From NCBI GenBank assembly GCA_026705025.1, contig JAPPBN010000046.1:185779-249778 (forward strand): 64,000 nucleotides of DNA. Reading direction: 5' to 3'. This stretch comes from Bin125 sp026705025. Its GTDB lineage: Bacteria > Chloroflexota > Dehalococcoidia > Bin125. The translations under genes were made by a program, and so were the position numbers. Below, one piece after another: positions 15,913 through 24,191 of this stretch (position 1 is the first letter of the stretch; each line of letters begins with the position of its first letter). Below the pieces are notes generated by a model. It was not told the DNA's origin and ran no database searches. It saw only the letters and a program-made list of their open reading frames with translations.

Positions 15913-17459
15913 CCCTCCTCGGCGTCGTTGCCGGCCGGCGGCAGCGCGACCACCTCGGTGTCCGGATGGAACGCCTGCCAGGCGAACCAGAAGTGGTCCG
16001 AGTGGATCACGCGCGTCAGTTGCGATCCCGCCAGCTCTCCCTCGACCCCTCGTCCGAAGATGTCCCATACGGTTCCGGTCTCCGCATCCACGAACGTCTG
16101 GCCGGCCTCGTCGTCCGGGTTAACGATGAAGGTCAGAGCCTGGCCGTCCAGCGTCGATTCGAACACCGCAGTCGTGCCGACTTCCCGTGCGTCCCGCATG
16201 ATCCCGGCGTCGAGAATCGATAATGCGCCGGGTGTCCAGAAGACCACCAGCTCAATCCCGTCAAACGAGTCATGCAGCACCATCTCCTCTTCCAGCCGCG
16301 ACCAGGCGTATGCAATCGCGGCTCCGGACGGCCCCTCAATGCTGACGACCCGTTCCGCCGGTGGCAGCCGTTCGTCGATGGAATCGCGGTCGAAGAAGAA
16401 GCCGTACGGCCCACCCCGCTCCGGGTTGTCGTAGCCCTGATAAGGATTCTGGCCGTACGCGCGAAACCAGCCGGTGTCGCGCGACATCACCAGCGCATCC
16501 GGATAGGCCGCACGAAGCTGTCCCACCGTCACCACCGATGCGGGCACATACTTGAGCCTCGCGCCCACCATTGTCCCCACGATTGCCCGGCCCGACGACT
16601 GTTGCCACAGCGATTCTGTCTTGCGGTCGTACATCACCAGATCGGAGTTACGCAGCAGGCCCGACACGCCAAATATGAGGATGTCCTCGCCAATCTGCGA
16701 CTCAAACGCGATCGCCGTGTTGCACAGGGGGCAGAACGTCACCGTGACAGGGACTCCGCCAATGGTGTCATTGACGATTTCGTGCCAAGTCAAAATCTCG
16801 AGCGGGAATCCTCGCACATCGCCGTTCAAATTGACCTGCACCAGCGGAACGTTGTCCGTGTAGACCTCCACCGCTTCTTCCAGCGTCCAGTATCGCGGTC
16901 CGTTGATCGCCGGAATCGCGTCGCGACCGGCGCCCTGAGACAGTTCGTCCAGGTCGATCAGTCTGAGGCCCCAGGCCGTGCCCCAGTCGAGACCGAAGTA
17001 CTTCGGTCTCTGGCCGTCGCGAATGATCGGGATCCCTTCTGCTGTTTCGGTCGCGTCGGGCGGCAAGTAAGTGACGGCACCGATCGGCAGCGAGAACTCT
17101 TGCTCTTCCTGCTCCTGTTGTTGTTCCTGAGCCGTCGTTGCCTCCTGCTGAACCCCTTGCTCCTGGCCCTCCTGCTGCGCCTGTTGTGTCTGTTCCGCCT
17201 GGGTGGCGACCGTCGGCTCAGCGGCCTCCTCCTCTTGTTGTTCTGCTTGAGCGGGCTGTTCCGCATCGGACGATTGCGCTGCCGCTGCAGTGTCAGTCGA
17301 CTGCCGCACTTGCTGTTCCTGTTGCTCGACCCCCGCGGCCGAAGGTTGATCGTCCGATCGCTCGGTTTCATCGCTGCACGCAGTCAGCAGCAACACTGCC
17401 GCGCCGGCAATGAGCGCCAGCATGCCGACCATTCGCGCCGAGTTTCGTATGATTTTCAT
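15909..17459 (-). CDS. DUF3179 domain lipoprotein
   Basis: A 516-residue exported lipoprotein of unknown function. The signal ends in the lipobox LLTAC, followed by a Gln/Glu/Ala-rich unstructured linker to about residue 120. The conserved DUF3179 domain follows, with LTWHEIVND, VTFCPLCNTAIAF (a CPLC pair that could bind metal or haem) and DRKTESLWQQSSGRAIVG. The start at 17459 places a good signal peptide at the N-terminus; ATG 17471 is an alternative. The stop interlocks with the MOSC gene in CTAG. No catalytic role is established for the family as far as I know. Confidence 0.88.
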   Translation of the reverse strand: MKIIRNSARMVGMLALIAGAAVLLLTACSDETERSDDQPSAAGVEQQEQQVRQSTDTAAAAQSSDAEQPAQAEQQEEEAAEPTVATQAEQTQQAQQEGQEQGVQQEATTAQEQQQEQEEQEFSLPIGAVTYLPPDATETAEGIPIIRDGQRPKYFGLDWGTAWGLRLIDLDELSQGAGRDAIPAINGPRYWTLEEAVEVYTDNVPLVQVNLNGDVRGFPLEILTWHEIVNDTIGGVPVTVTFCPLCNTAIAFESQIGEDILIFGVSGLLRNSDLVMYDRKTESLWQQSSGRAIVGTMVGARLKYVPASVVTVGQLRAAYPDALVMSRDTGWFRAYGQNPYQGYDNPERGGPYGFFFDRDSIDERLPPAERVVSIEGPSGAAIAYAWSRLEEEMVLHDSFDGIELVVFWTPGALSILDAGIMRDAREVGTTAVFESTLDGQALTFIVNPDDEAGQTFVDAETGTVWDIFGRGVEGELAGSQLTRVIHSDHFWFAWQAFHPDTEVVALPPAGNDAEEG

Positions 17460-17544
17460 AACCCCGAGCATACGCGCCGATCGATTGCTCAGTTGCCCGA
17501 TCCGCGTCGATTTCACGCCGTCGACAGAGCGCTCCGGAGTCGAT

Positions 17545-17979
17545 ATGACCGCCGTCGAATCGAGTGCCGATCCCCTTGAGGATCGGCAAGCAGTGCTGGA
17601 GGCGAATCGCGCCTTCTATGAGGCATTCAATACCCGCGATGTCGAGGCAATGGCCGATCTCTGGCAACGCAGCGACGACGTGACCTGCATCCACCCGCAT
17701 CGCAATGTGAACCGGGGACATGCTGATGTCCAACGCACCTGGCGCGCGATCCTGACCAACCCCGATCAACCACGGATCGTCTTCGCCGCCGAAGAGGCGC
17801 GAGTCGTCGGCGACATTGGCATCGTGGCCGGACGCGAGGTCGTCGCCGGCGTGCCGATCGTGGCTACCAACATCTACCAGCGCTCTCGAAACGCCGACCT
17901 GACCGACAACGTCGATACCCCTGCCAACACCTGGCTGTTGATCCACCACCACGGCAGCCCGGTCCTGCACACCGAGTAG
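17545..17979 (+). CDS. SnoaL/NTF2-like protein (DUF4440 type)
   Basis: A 144-residue alpha+beta cone-fold protein. The pattern VLEANRAFYEAFNTRDVEAMADLW followed by DDVTCIHP and a GHADVQRTW helix is characteristic of the NTF2-like group related to ketosteroid isomerase and calcium/calmodulin kinase association domains. Such proteins act as small-molecule enzymes or dimerisation modules; the ligand here is unknown. GGAG at 17536-17539 supports ATG 17545. It precedes the bcp gene on the same strand. Confidence 0.8.
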   Translation: MTAVESSADPLEDRQAVLEANRAFYEAFNTRDVEAMADLWQRSDDVTCIHPHRNVNRGHADVQRTWRAILTNPDQPRIVFAAEEARVVGDIGIVAGREVVAGVPIVATNIYQRSRNADLTDNVDTPANTWLLIHHHGSPVLHTE

Positions 17980-18026
17980 ACCCAGCCGCCGAATCCTCGC
18001 GACTGAACCAGAAGAAAGCGATCATC

Positions 18027-18500
18027 ATGTCCGTCACGCTTGCCAGGGGCGACCACGCGCCGGATTTTGAACTCTCCGACCAGGACGGCAATGTCCACCG
18101 GCTGACCGACTACCAAGGCCAGACGGTCGTGCTCTACTTCTACCCGCGCGACGACACGCCGGGTTGTACCAAGCAGGCCTGCTCGTTTCGTGACGAGATG
18201 GATGAGATCCAGGCCGAGGACGCGGTCGTGCTCGGCGTCTCGACCGACAGCGCCGAGTCGCACCAGAGCTTCCGCGAGAAGTACGACTTGAACTTCCCGC
18301 TGCTGGTCGATACGGAAGCCGAGGTCGCGACCCGCTATGGCGCCTGGGGTGAGAAAACGTTGTATGGGCGCAAGAGCATAGGCATGACGCGTGCTACCTT
18401 CGTCATCGGACCGGACGGCGTGCTGACCAAGGTCTGGAAACGCGCCAAGGCCGCCGATCATGGCCAGGCGGTCCTCAAGGCCCTGCGGACGGGCCGTTAA
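18027..18500 (+). CDS. bcp: Thioredoxin-dependent peroxiredoxin, Bcp/PrxQ type
   Basis: A 157-residue peroxiredoxin that reduces hydroperoxides using thioredoxin. The peroxidatic C47 lies in DDTPGCTKQAC and the resolving C52 is five residues later, the PrxQ arrangement. Other family blocks are the DHAPDFELSDQDG start and GVSTDSAESHQSFREKY. Cysteines are normal here, unlike the two TGA-containing redox genes elsewhere in the window. It likely works in the cytosol with the NTF2-like gene upstream only by proximity. Confidence 0.95.
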   Translation: MSVTLARGDHAPDFELSDQDGNVHRLTDYQGQTVVLYFYPRDDTPGCTKQACSFRDEMDEIQAEDAVVLGVSTDSAESHQSFREKYDLNFPLLVDTEAEVATRYGAWGEKTLYGRKSIGMTRATFVIGPDGVLTKVWKRAKAADHGQAVLKALRTGR

Positions 18501-18534
18501 CCGATTCACACTGTCCGCCTAGATCGATTCCCCC

Positions 18535-20955
18535 ATGACCCGGTTATTCCGATTGGCGCTCGGCGCCCTTGTTGCGCTGTCTCTGACAGCCGCAATGGTC
18601 GTCGGCTGCTCTGACGACGACCAGGCACAGCCTCAGCAGCAAGAGCAGGCGGCTGCTGAACAACAGGCCCAGCCTCAACAACAGCAGCAACAAGAGAGCG
18701 AGTCGGCCGCGCCGGCCCGATCGAGCTCGACCCAGGAGCAACAAGACCAGCAATCGCAACCTCAGGCGGTCTCCGGCGATCCTTTGAACATCGTCGTGTC
18801 GACGCAAGTGATCGCCGACTGGGTCCGCCAGGTCGGCGGCGACCACGTCGAGGTTCGGGCGCTGATTCCCGCCGGGGCCGACGCCCACACGCTCGAACTG
18901 AGCGTGGCCGACATTCGCGCGGTGGCGGAAGCAGACCTCGTCATCATCAACGGGGCTGGTCTCGAAGCGTCATATCAAGATGCGATCCTCGAGAACGCTG
19001 AGCACGTCCTCGACCTGGCCGAAGCAATCGAGGAGGCCGGATACGAACTCGCGCCATTCAGTTCAATGGCGGCAGAGCATGGACATCACGACGAGGAAAT
19101 GCACGACGACGAGCACGGCGCCGCTGAGGCTGTGGGTCGGTTGCTCGTCGCCGACGCATTGGAAGCACACCTGTCCGTCGTCAATCTCTCGAGCGACAAT
19201 GTGAACCGCGGACTGTTCGAGATTGCGGCGCCCGGTGCCTCCGTCCACGCCAGCCCGACCCACCGCTATGGGATCGTGATCGCCAACGGACCCGAGGACA
19301 GCGACGATCGCATCCATTTCTTCGACGGTGGTGTCTTTTTCGTCCCGCATGGCGACCACTACGACCTGGTGACGCAGCGGATCACACGGCACGCGCTCGA
19401 GATCGCTGAAGAGAGCGGAGTCCATGTCGTCAACAGCCACGGCTGGACCGCGATATTCGCCGATGGCAACGGCCACGCGATCCTGATCAACGAGCATGAC
19501 CTGGCCAACGCGACGGGCGACTACGAACCAATCGTGATCGACGCCGGCCCGCAACATGGTTCTGCGGTAGTGATGTCTGAGGGACACGTCGCGATCACGA
19601 TTCCGCATCCAGACTTCCTCACCAATCCCGACTTCTGGAACGTCCTGCCCGAGGGTGTCGAGGTGCGCACCTTTGACAACGAGTTCGTCTTCGAGGCCGA
19701 GCCATGTCACCGCCTCCACGGCGTGGCGCACAACGCGCACGGAGCGGTGTTCGGCTGCTGGACCGCGACTCTGTTCCTGCACGCGCACGACGGCGAGTAC
19801 GAGAGTGAGCTCATCCCCTACCCGGCGGAAGCCGGACCAGAGGGAGAGTTCGCGATTGGCCAGTACTGGGGCCACCAGGACAGCGAGAACTTCTTCGGTC
19901 AATCGACCCTCTTCCCCGGCGGAGAATGCTGCATTCAGGGCGGCGTCTGGCTGGTGGATGTCGGCCACGGCGAACTCCACGAGGTGTTCCCCGAGCCGAG
20001 CGTTGCCGGCGTGTTCTCAAGTGACGGTGAAACGTTCTACTTCCTCGCCACCGACGGCATGCTGCGCGCAGTTGACGCTCACGACGGTGAGGTCGTCGGG
20101 AGCATGCAGCTGGTTGAGCCCTTCGAGGCGGTGTTCGGTACACCGACTCCCGCATTGATCGTCGTCGGGGAATGGCTCTACGCCGCCGACCCGAACAGCG
20201 GTCACGTGCTGGGCGTCCATCTCACACATATGGAGATCGAACATGAATGGGACATCGGCGGTGCGCCGTCGAGCCTGGCCTTCGTCGGCGTCCTCGACTC
20301 GGGCGGCGCACCCGCTGCGGGTCACGCAGACGAGCATGAGCACGAAGAAGGCGAAGAGCAGGACGAACACGAGCACGAAGAGGATGAGCACGAGCATGAA
20401 GACGAGGAGGAGCACGAGGACGATGGACACGGGCACGCCCACCATCACGGTGACGAAGACCCGCACTTCTGGTTCGACACCGAGCTCGCTTCTGCCGCCA
20501 TCGTCGCAATCGCTGACGAGCTGAGCCACCTGAGCCCAGGCGCGGCGGACGTCTTCAGCGACCGGCTTGAGCTCTACCTCGCCGCAATCGAGGAAGCCGA
20601 TGCTGAAGTGCGAGCACTGCTCGAAGACATCAGCGACAGTCAGCGACTGCTCGTCACCTTCCACGACGCATTCGGCTACTTCGCCCGGCGTTACGGACTG
20701 GAAGTCGCAGGCTTCGTCGTCGAAGGGCCGGAGCAGGGTGTGAGCGCAGACGCGTTGGCCGGCCTGATCGAGCTGATCGAGCACGAAGGCGTACAGACGG
20801 TCTTCCACGAGCCGCAGTTCGACTCGTCGATCCTCAACACCGTTGCCGACGAGAGCGGAGCTGGCAGGGGCATTATCTGGTCGCAACCAACCGACGACAA
20901 CCCCACCTACATCGGCATCCTCATCGGCAATGCACGGGCAATCGCCGAGCAATAG
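18535..20955 (+). CDS. ZnuA-type zinc-binding lipoprotein with inserted AztD-like beta-propeller
   Basis: An 806-residue lipoprotein. Residues 1-25 form a lipoprotein signal (MVVGC), then a Gln-rich linker to about 78. Residues 84-178 match the N-lobe of cluster A-I zinc receptors (NIVVSTQVIADWV, zinc ligand His in GADAHT). A first His/Asp patch (AEHGHHDEEMHDDEHG) is followed by about 390 residues resembling the zinc metallochaperone AztD beta-propeller (RLLVADALEAHLSVV, VPHGDHYDL, CHRLHGVAHNAHG). A second, long His/Glu/Asp patch (597-643) leads into DPHFWFD and the C-lobe, with HDAFGYF and HEPQFDSS. The propeller thus sits inside the mobile His-rich loop of the receptor. A zinc-uptake role is strongly suggested; the fusion is inferred from sequence. 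Confidence 0.85.
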   Translation: MTRLFRLALGALVALSLTAAMVVGCSDDDQAQPQQQEQAAAEQQAQPQQQQQQESESAAPARSSSTQEQQDQQSQPQAVSGDPLNIVVSTQVIADWVRQVGGDHVEVRALIPAGADAHTLELSVADIRAVAEADLVIINGAGLEASYQDAILENAEHVLDLAEAIEEAGYELAPFSSMAAEHGHHDEEMHDDEHGAAEAVGRLLVADALEAHLSVVNLSSDNVNRGLFEIAAPGASVHASPTHRYGIVIANGPEDSDDRIHFFDGGVFFVPHGDHYDLVTQRITRHALEIAEESGVHVVNSHGWTAIFADGNGHAILINEHDLANATGDYEPIVIDAGPQHGSAVVMSEGHVAITIPHPDFLTNPDFWNVLPEGVEVRTFDNEFVFEAEPCHRLHGVAHNAHGAVFGCWTATLFLHAHDGEYESELIPYPAEAGPEGEFAIGQYWGHQDSENFFGQSTLFPGGECCIQGGVWLVDVGHGELHEVFPEPSVAGVFSSDGETFYFLATDGMLRAVDAHDGEVVGSMQLVEPFEAVFGTPTPALIVVGEWLYAADPNSGHVLGVHLTHMEIEHEWDIGGAPSSLAFVGVLDSGGAPAAGHADEHEHEEGEEQDEHEHEEDEHEHEDEEEHEDDGHGHAHHHGDEDPHFWFDTELASAAIVAIADELSHLSPGAADVFSDRLELYLAAIEEADAEVRALLEDISDSQRLLVTFHDAFGYFARRYGLEVAGFVVEGPEQGVSADALAGLIELIEHEGVQTVFHEPQFDSSILNTVADESGAGRGIIWSQPTDDNPTYIGILIGNARAIAEQ

Positions 20956-20978
20956 CCGAGAATCCCGAAGCGAACACA

Positions 20979-21010
20979 GGGGCGCCCACACTGCGCAGTG
21001 TGGACGCCCC
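20979..21010 (+). terminator. Hairpin terminator after the zinc-binding lipoprotein gene
   Basis: GGGGCGCCCACACTGC pairs with GCAGTGTGGACGCCCC over 16 positions with one mismatch, followed by TCTTCG. The stem directly follows the stop, but the T-tract is short. Confidence 0.7.
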
Positions 21011-21046
21011 TCTTCGTATGAAGGCAGTCTCCCGTAGCCTGAATCC

Positions 21047-21601
21047 ATGTCGCCCAAACCGTCGAAGGACAACATGGTCTGGATCGACCTCGAAATGACG
21101 GGGCTCAATCCGGAGCGCGATGTGATCATCGAAGCGGCCGTTCTGATCACCGACGCCGAACTGAACATCATCGCCGACGGTCCGGACATCGCCATCCACC
21201 GCTCGGAAGACGAGCTCCGCGTGATGAACGCCTGGAATCGGCGCACCCACCACGGTTCCGGACTGATCAAGCGCGTCAAGGCGTCGGATGTCACCATCGA
21301 TCAAGCCGAAGAGCAGGTCCTGGAGTTCGTCCAGGCTTGGACCGTCGAAGGCCAGGCGCCCCTGTGCGGCAATTCCGTCCACCAGGACCGGCGATTCCTC
21401 TACGGCGAGATGCCGAAGCTGATCGACTGGCTCAACTATCGAATCGTCGACGTCTCCACGGTCAAAGAGCTGGCCATGCGCTGGTATCCCGACATGGAAC
21501 CGTTCGTCAAACAGGAGCGCCACCGGGCGCTCGACGACATTCGTGAGTCGATCGACGAGCTGCGCTGGTACCGTCAGCAGATCTTCAAGCCCAGCGACTA
21601 A
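21047..21601 (+). CDS. orn: Oligoribonuclease
   Basis: A 184-residue 3'-5' exoribonuclease of the DEDDh family that degrades two- to five-nucleotide RNAs, including pGpG. Motif Exo I reads WIDLEMTGL with D14 and E16, Exo II contains NSVHQDRRFL and Exo III contains HRALDDIRES. Length and motif spacing match bacterial Orn. It lies after the hairpin terminator, so it has its own promoter. Its stop overlaps that of the convergent permease gene (CTAA at 21598-21601). Confidence 0.95.
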   Translation: MSPKPSKDNMVWIDLEMTGLNPERDVIIEAAVLITDAELNIIADGPDIAIHRSEDELRVMNAWNRRTHHGSGLIKRVKASDVTIDQAEEQVLEFVQAWTVEGQAPLCGNSVHQDRRFLYGEMPKLIDWLNYRIVDVSTVKELAMRWYPDMEPFVKQERHRALDDIRESIDELRWYRQQIFKPSD

Positions 21602-22626
21602 TCTGCCCGACCGCGCAGCGAGAAGCGGTCGCCCACACGGCAGCACGCACCCCAGCAAACATCGCCGACCCGGCAGCACGCACCCCAGGAGGCGTCTCCG
21701 ACCAGGCAGCACGCGCCCCAGCAGATCCGGGCTCTTCGTCGCCAGCCGGGCGGTGGGGGTTCCGCAATATCGGCCAGGAGGAACTCAAGCGATGGCAACG
21801 TCTCGCGCAGACCATGCGGGCCGAATACGAAGGACAGCACCATCAGTAAGACCGCCGTCAGCACAATCGAGGGCCCGGCCGCCAGATCGAAGTGAAACGA
21901 CGCGTACAGACCCAGCACCGTCGAAAGCACGCCGACGAGGATCGCCGTCAGCATCATCAACTTGAATCGGCGAGTCAGCAGCACAGCGGCTGCCGCCGGC
22001 GTCACCAGAATGGCGACCGCCAGAATGACTCCGACGAGTCGGAACGCGACGACGGTTGCCAGCGCGATGAGAACCAGGAGTCCAACCTGCATGAGGCCGA
22101 CGGGCACGCCCGAGACGGCGGCCACTTCCGGGTCGTAGGCCGAAAAGCGTAGTTCCGGTAGGAAAGACAGCACCAGCGCGGTGACCACAACCGCCAGCGC
22201 CGCCATCACGATCAGATCGGTCCAGGAGGCGCCAAGGATGTGCCCCACCAACAGCGAACCCAGGTCAATTGCGAAGGTGCGTTGCCTCGAAATCAGCACG
22301 ACGCCGAGCGCGAAGAAGCCCGCGAACATGATCCCGATCGCCGTGTCTTCTCGTAGCCGCCCGCGCAGAGTGAGCAGGGCCACGCCCAACGCCGTCATTA
22401 CCGCGGCCACGCCGGCTCCCAGCGTGATCAGGACAGCGCCGCCGCCCAGTACCAACGCGACGGCCGCACCGGCAAGCTGAGTGTGCGCGACAGCGTCTCC
22501 GAGAAAGGCCAGGCCCCGTAGGACGACAAACACGCCCACCATCCCCGCAGCCACCGACACAATGATGCCGGCCAAAAGCGCGCGCTGCATGAACTCGAAC
22601 GACCAGGGGTCAGTCAGCCAGTCCAC
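21598..22626 (-). CDS. znuB: Zinc/manganese-type ABC transporter permease with Cys-rich repeat tail
   Basis: A 342-residue membrane protein of the ABC-3 (ZnuB/MntB) family with about eight hydrophobic segments. Conserved parts include GMVGVFVVLRGLAFLGDAVAH and VGVILAVAILVTPAAAA. The family domain ends near residue 280. After that a hydrophilic tail carries three 11-residue repeats of the form CWGACCRVGD (eight Cys in total), encoded by 33-bp tandem repeats. The receptor candidate is 0.7 kb away on the other strand. No cognate ATPase is present nearby, so ZnuC must be encoded elsewhere. The tail could bind metal or be a repeat-expansion artefact. Confidence 0.87.
   Translation of the reverse strand: MDWLTDPWSFEFMQRALLAGIIVSVAAGMVGVFVVLRGLAFLGDAVAHTQLAGAAVALVLGGGAVLITLGAGVAAVMTALGVALLTLRGRLREDTAIGIMFAGFFALGVVLISRQRTFAIDLGSLLVGHILGASWTDLIVMAALAVVVTALVLSFLPELRFSAYDPEVAAVSGVPVGLMQVGLLVLIALATVVAFRLVGVILAVAILVTPAAAAVLLTRRFKLMMLTAILVGVLSTVLGLYASFHFDLAAGPSIVLTAVLLMVLSFVFGPHGLRETLPSLEFLLADIAEPPPPGWRRRARICWGACCLVGDASWGACCRVGDVCWGACCRVGDRFSLRGRAD
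21629..21727 (-). repeat. Three 33-bp tandem repeats encoding a Cys-rich tail
   Basis: Units at 21629-21661, 21662-21694 and 21695-21727 share the core GGCAGCACGC(A/G)CCCCAG on the plus strand. Being a multiple of three, they preserve frame and give three Cys-rich 11-residue repeats in the permease. Confidence 0.85.
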
Positions 22627-22707
22627 GAAAGCTCTTGCTAGGCCTCGATCGGGAACGCGCCATTACCATCTGCGAATACAGGCAACCGAAGACGCGGAGG
22701 CATCCCA

Positions 22708-23604
22708 ATGGTACTTGAGCGACAGGTCACTCTGATCACCGGCGCCTCCAGGGGTTTTGGTTTGGCCGCTGCCGAAGAACTGACCGCGCGAGGACATCCC
22801 GTCATCGCCACGATGCGCAATGCCGACCGGGACGCCCCGAACCTGGCCGACCTGGATTCGTCGCTCGTCGAGGTGGCTCGATGCGACGTCACCGACCGTG
22901 CCTCAATTGATACCGCAGTCGAGGCCGGACTGAGCCGATTCGGACGAGTCGACGCGCTCTTCAACAACGCCGGCTACGGACTCTATGGCCCGGTGGAGGA
23001 CATGTCGGACGACGAAGTCTCACGTCAGATGGACACGAACTTCAGCGGGCAGATCCGCATGGCCCAGGCCGTCCTGCCCGCGATGCGCGAGCAACATCAC
23101 GGCAAGATCATCAACGTCTCGTCGCTGGCGGGCCGGATTGTCGCCCCGTTGATGGGTCTCTATGCCGCTTCCAAGTGGGCGGTCGAGGCCATGTCGGAGG
23201 CGCTGCGCTATGAGGTCTCGCGCTGGAACGTTGATGTGACCATCCTCGAGCCGGGCATGTACGCCTCGGACTGGCAGACCACCAACCTCGACGTTGCTGC
23301 CGCCGTGCGAGAGGGTCGATCTCCCTACCAGGAATCGGCGGATCACGCGCTCAAGACATTCCGTACCCGAGCCGCCACCCGGCCGGGTTCACGCTCGGTC
23401 GCAACAGCCGTGGCCGACATCGTCGAACTCGAACAGCGGCTGCCCATGCGCTGGCCAATCGGCGAAGACACGATCCAGACCATCCGGCTCAGGGAAGCGA
23501 TGACCGACCAGGAGTGGGAGGAGCGGGTCCGGGGCGACACGAAAATCTACCGCGGCGCCTTCTTCCGCGGCGTGGAGAATCCGCTGGAAGATAAGCTCCG
23601 CTAG
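22708..23604 (+). CDS. SDR family oxidoreductase
   Basis: A 298-residue short-chain dehydrogenase/reductase. The cofactor motif TGASRGFG is at residues 11-18, NNAGYG is near residue 90, the catalytic Ser is in INVSSLAGR, and the YAASK motif gives the Tyr and Lys. The Arg after the glycine motif (TMRNADR) suggests NADP(H) preference. It belongs to the classical SDR group of about 280-300 residues with a longer C-terminus; the substrate is unknown. GGAGG at about 22696 supports ATG 22708. Its stop interlocks with the convergent AhpD-like gene in CTAG. Confidence 0.92.
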   Translation: MVLERQVTLITGASRGFGLAAAEELTARGHPVIATMRNADRDAPNLADLDSSLVEVARCDVTDRASIDTAVEAGLSRFGRVDALFNNAGYGLYGPVEDMSDDEVSRQMDTNFSGQIRMAQAVLPAMREQHHGKIINVSSLAGRIVAPLMGLYAASKWAVEAMSEALRYEVSRWNVDVTILEPGMYASDWQTTNLDVAAAVREGRSPYQESADHALKTFRTRAATRPGSRSVATAVADIVELEQRLPMRWPIGEDTIQTIRLREAMTDQEWEERVRGDTKIYRGAFFRGVENPLEDKLR

Positions 23605-24191
23605 CCGTGCTTGCCGACCGTCCAGCCCGACTGGGCCAGGTGGGCGTCCGAGAATTCAACCGCGTCCGGCTCCAGCTCGTTGGCCAGGGTGTCGTTGAAG
23701 CGGTTGAGGAAGCCGAACATTGAGATCACGCAGACGATTTCCACGATCTCGGAATCCGACCAATGCGTGCGCAGCTCATCGAATTGTTCGTCGGTGGCGG
23801 CATTGGGCACGCCGCCCGAGTCGCGGGCGACTCGCAGCGCAGCGCGTTCGGCGTCCGAGTACAGGTCGGAGGTCTCGAACGACCAGACGGCTTCGACGCG
23901 CTCATACGACTCGCCGGCCAGCGTGTGCGCGAAATGGCCGGTGTGAGCTTGGCAGTACAGGCAGCCCGCCGTGCGCGAGACCACATGCGCGATCAACTGC
24001 TTCAATCCCGGCGGGACGCTGCCCTCGCGCATGATCGAGCCGAAGAACGGCTGGAACGCCTCCAGCACCCTGGGACGACGTCCCAGTACATGGAACGACG
24101 TCGGCAGCGTGACTCCCGAGTCGCGCAGTTGTGCCAGGTACGGCGCTGCCTCAATCAACTCCTCTGTCGTCAGTGGTGTGACGCGGTTCAT
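23601..24191 (-). CDS. Carboxymuconolactone decarboxylase/AhpD-like protein
   Basis: A 196-residue all-helical protein of the CMD/AhpD superfamily. The redox motif is GCLYCQAHTGH, matching the CxxC-X-x-H pattern of AhpD-type disulfide reductases. It is preceded by LKQLIAHVVSRTA, and a late helix reads IVEIVCVISMFGFLNRFND, as in peroxidase-related alkylhydroperoxidases. It probably has hydroperoxide-related redox activity. GGAGG precedes ATG 24191 by 6 bases. The gene overlaps the upstream methyltransferase stop by 4 bases, so the two form an operon. Confidence 0.88.
   Translation of the reverse strand: MNRVTPLTTEELIEAAPYLAQLRDSGVTLPTSFHVLGRRPRVLEAFQPFFGSIMREGSVPPGLKQLIAHVVSRTAGCLYCQAHTGHFAHTLAGESYERVEAVWSFETSDLYSDAERAALRVARDSGGVPNAATDEQFDELRTHWSDSEIVEIVCVISMFGFLNRFNDTLANELEPDAVEFSDAHLAQSGWTVGKHG

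Noticed and set aside
16272..17579. Long plus-strand frame with Leu-rich end opposite the DUF3179 gene
   Set aside because: The Leu-rich stretch is the antisense of the Gln/Glu linker. The real gene is on the minus strand.
20017..21297. Long minus-strand frame opposite the zinc lipoprotein and orn
   Set aside because: It spans two well-defined plus-strand genes and a terminator and has no family features.
21629..21727. CRISPR-like array
   Set aside because: The 33-bp units are directly contiguous, without unique spacers, and lie inside a permease gene. No cas genes are present.
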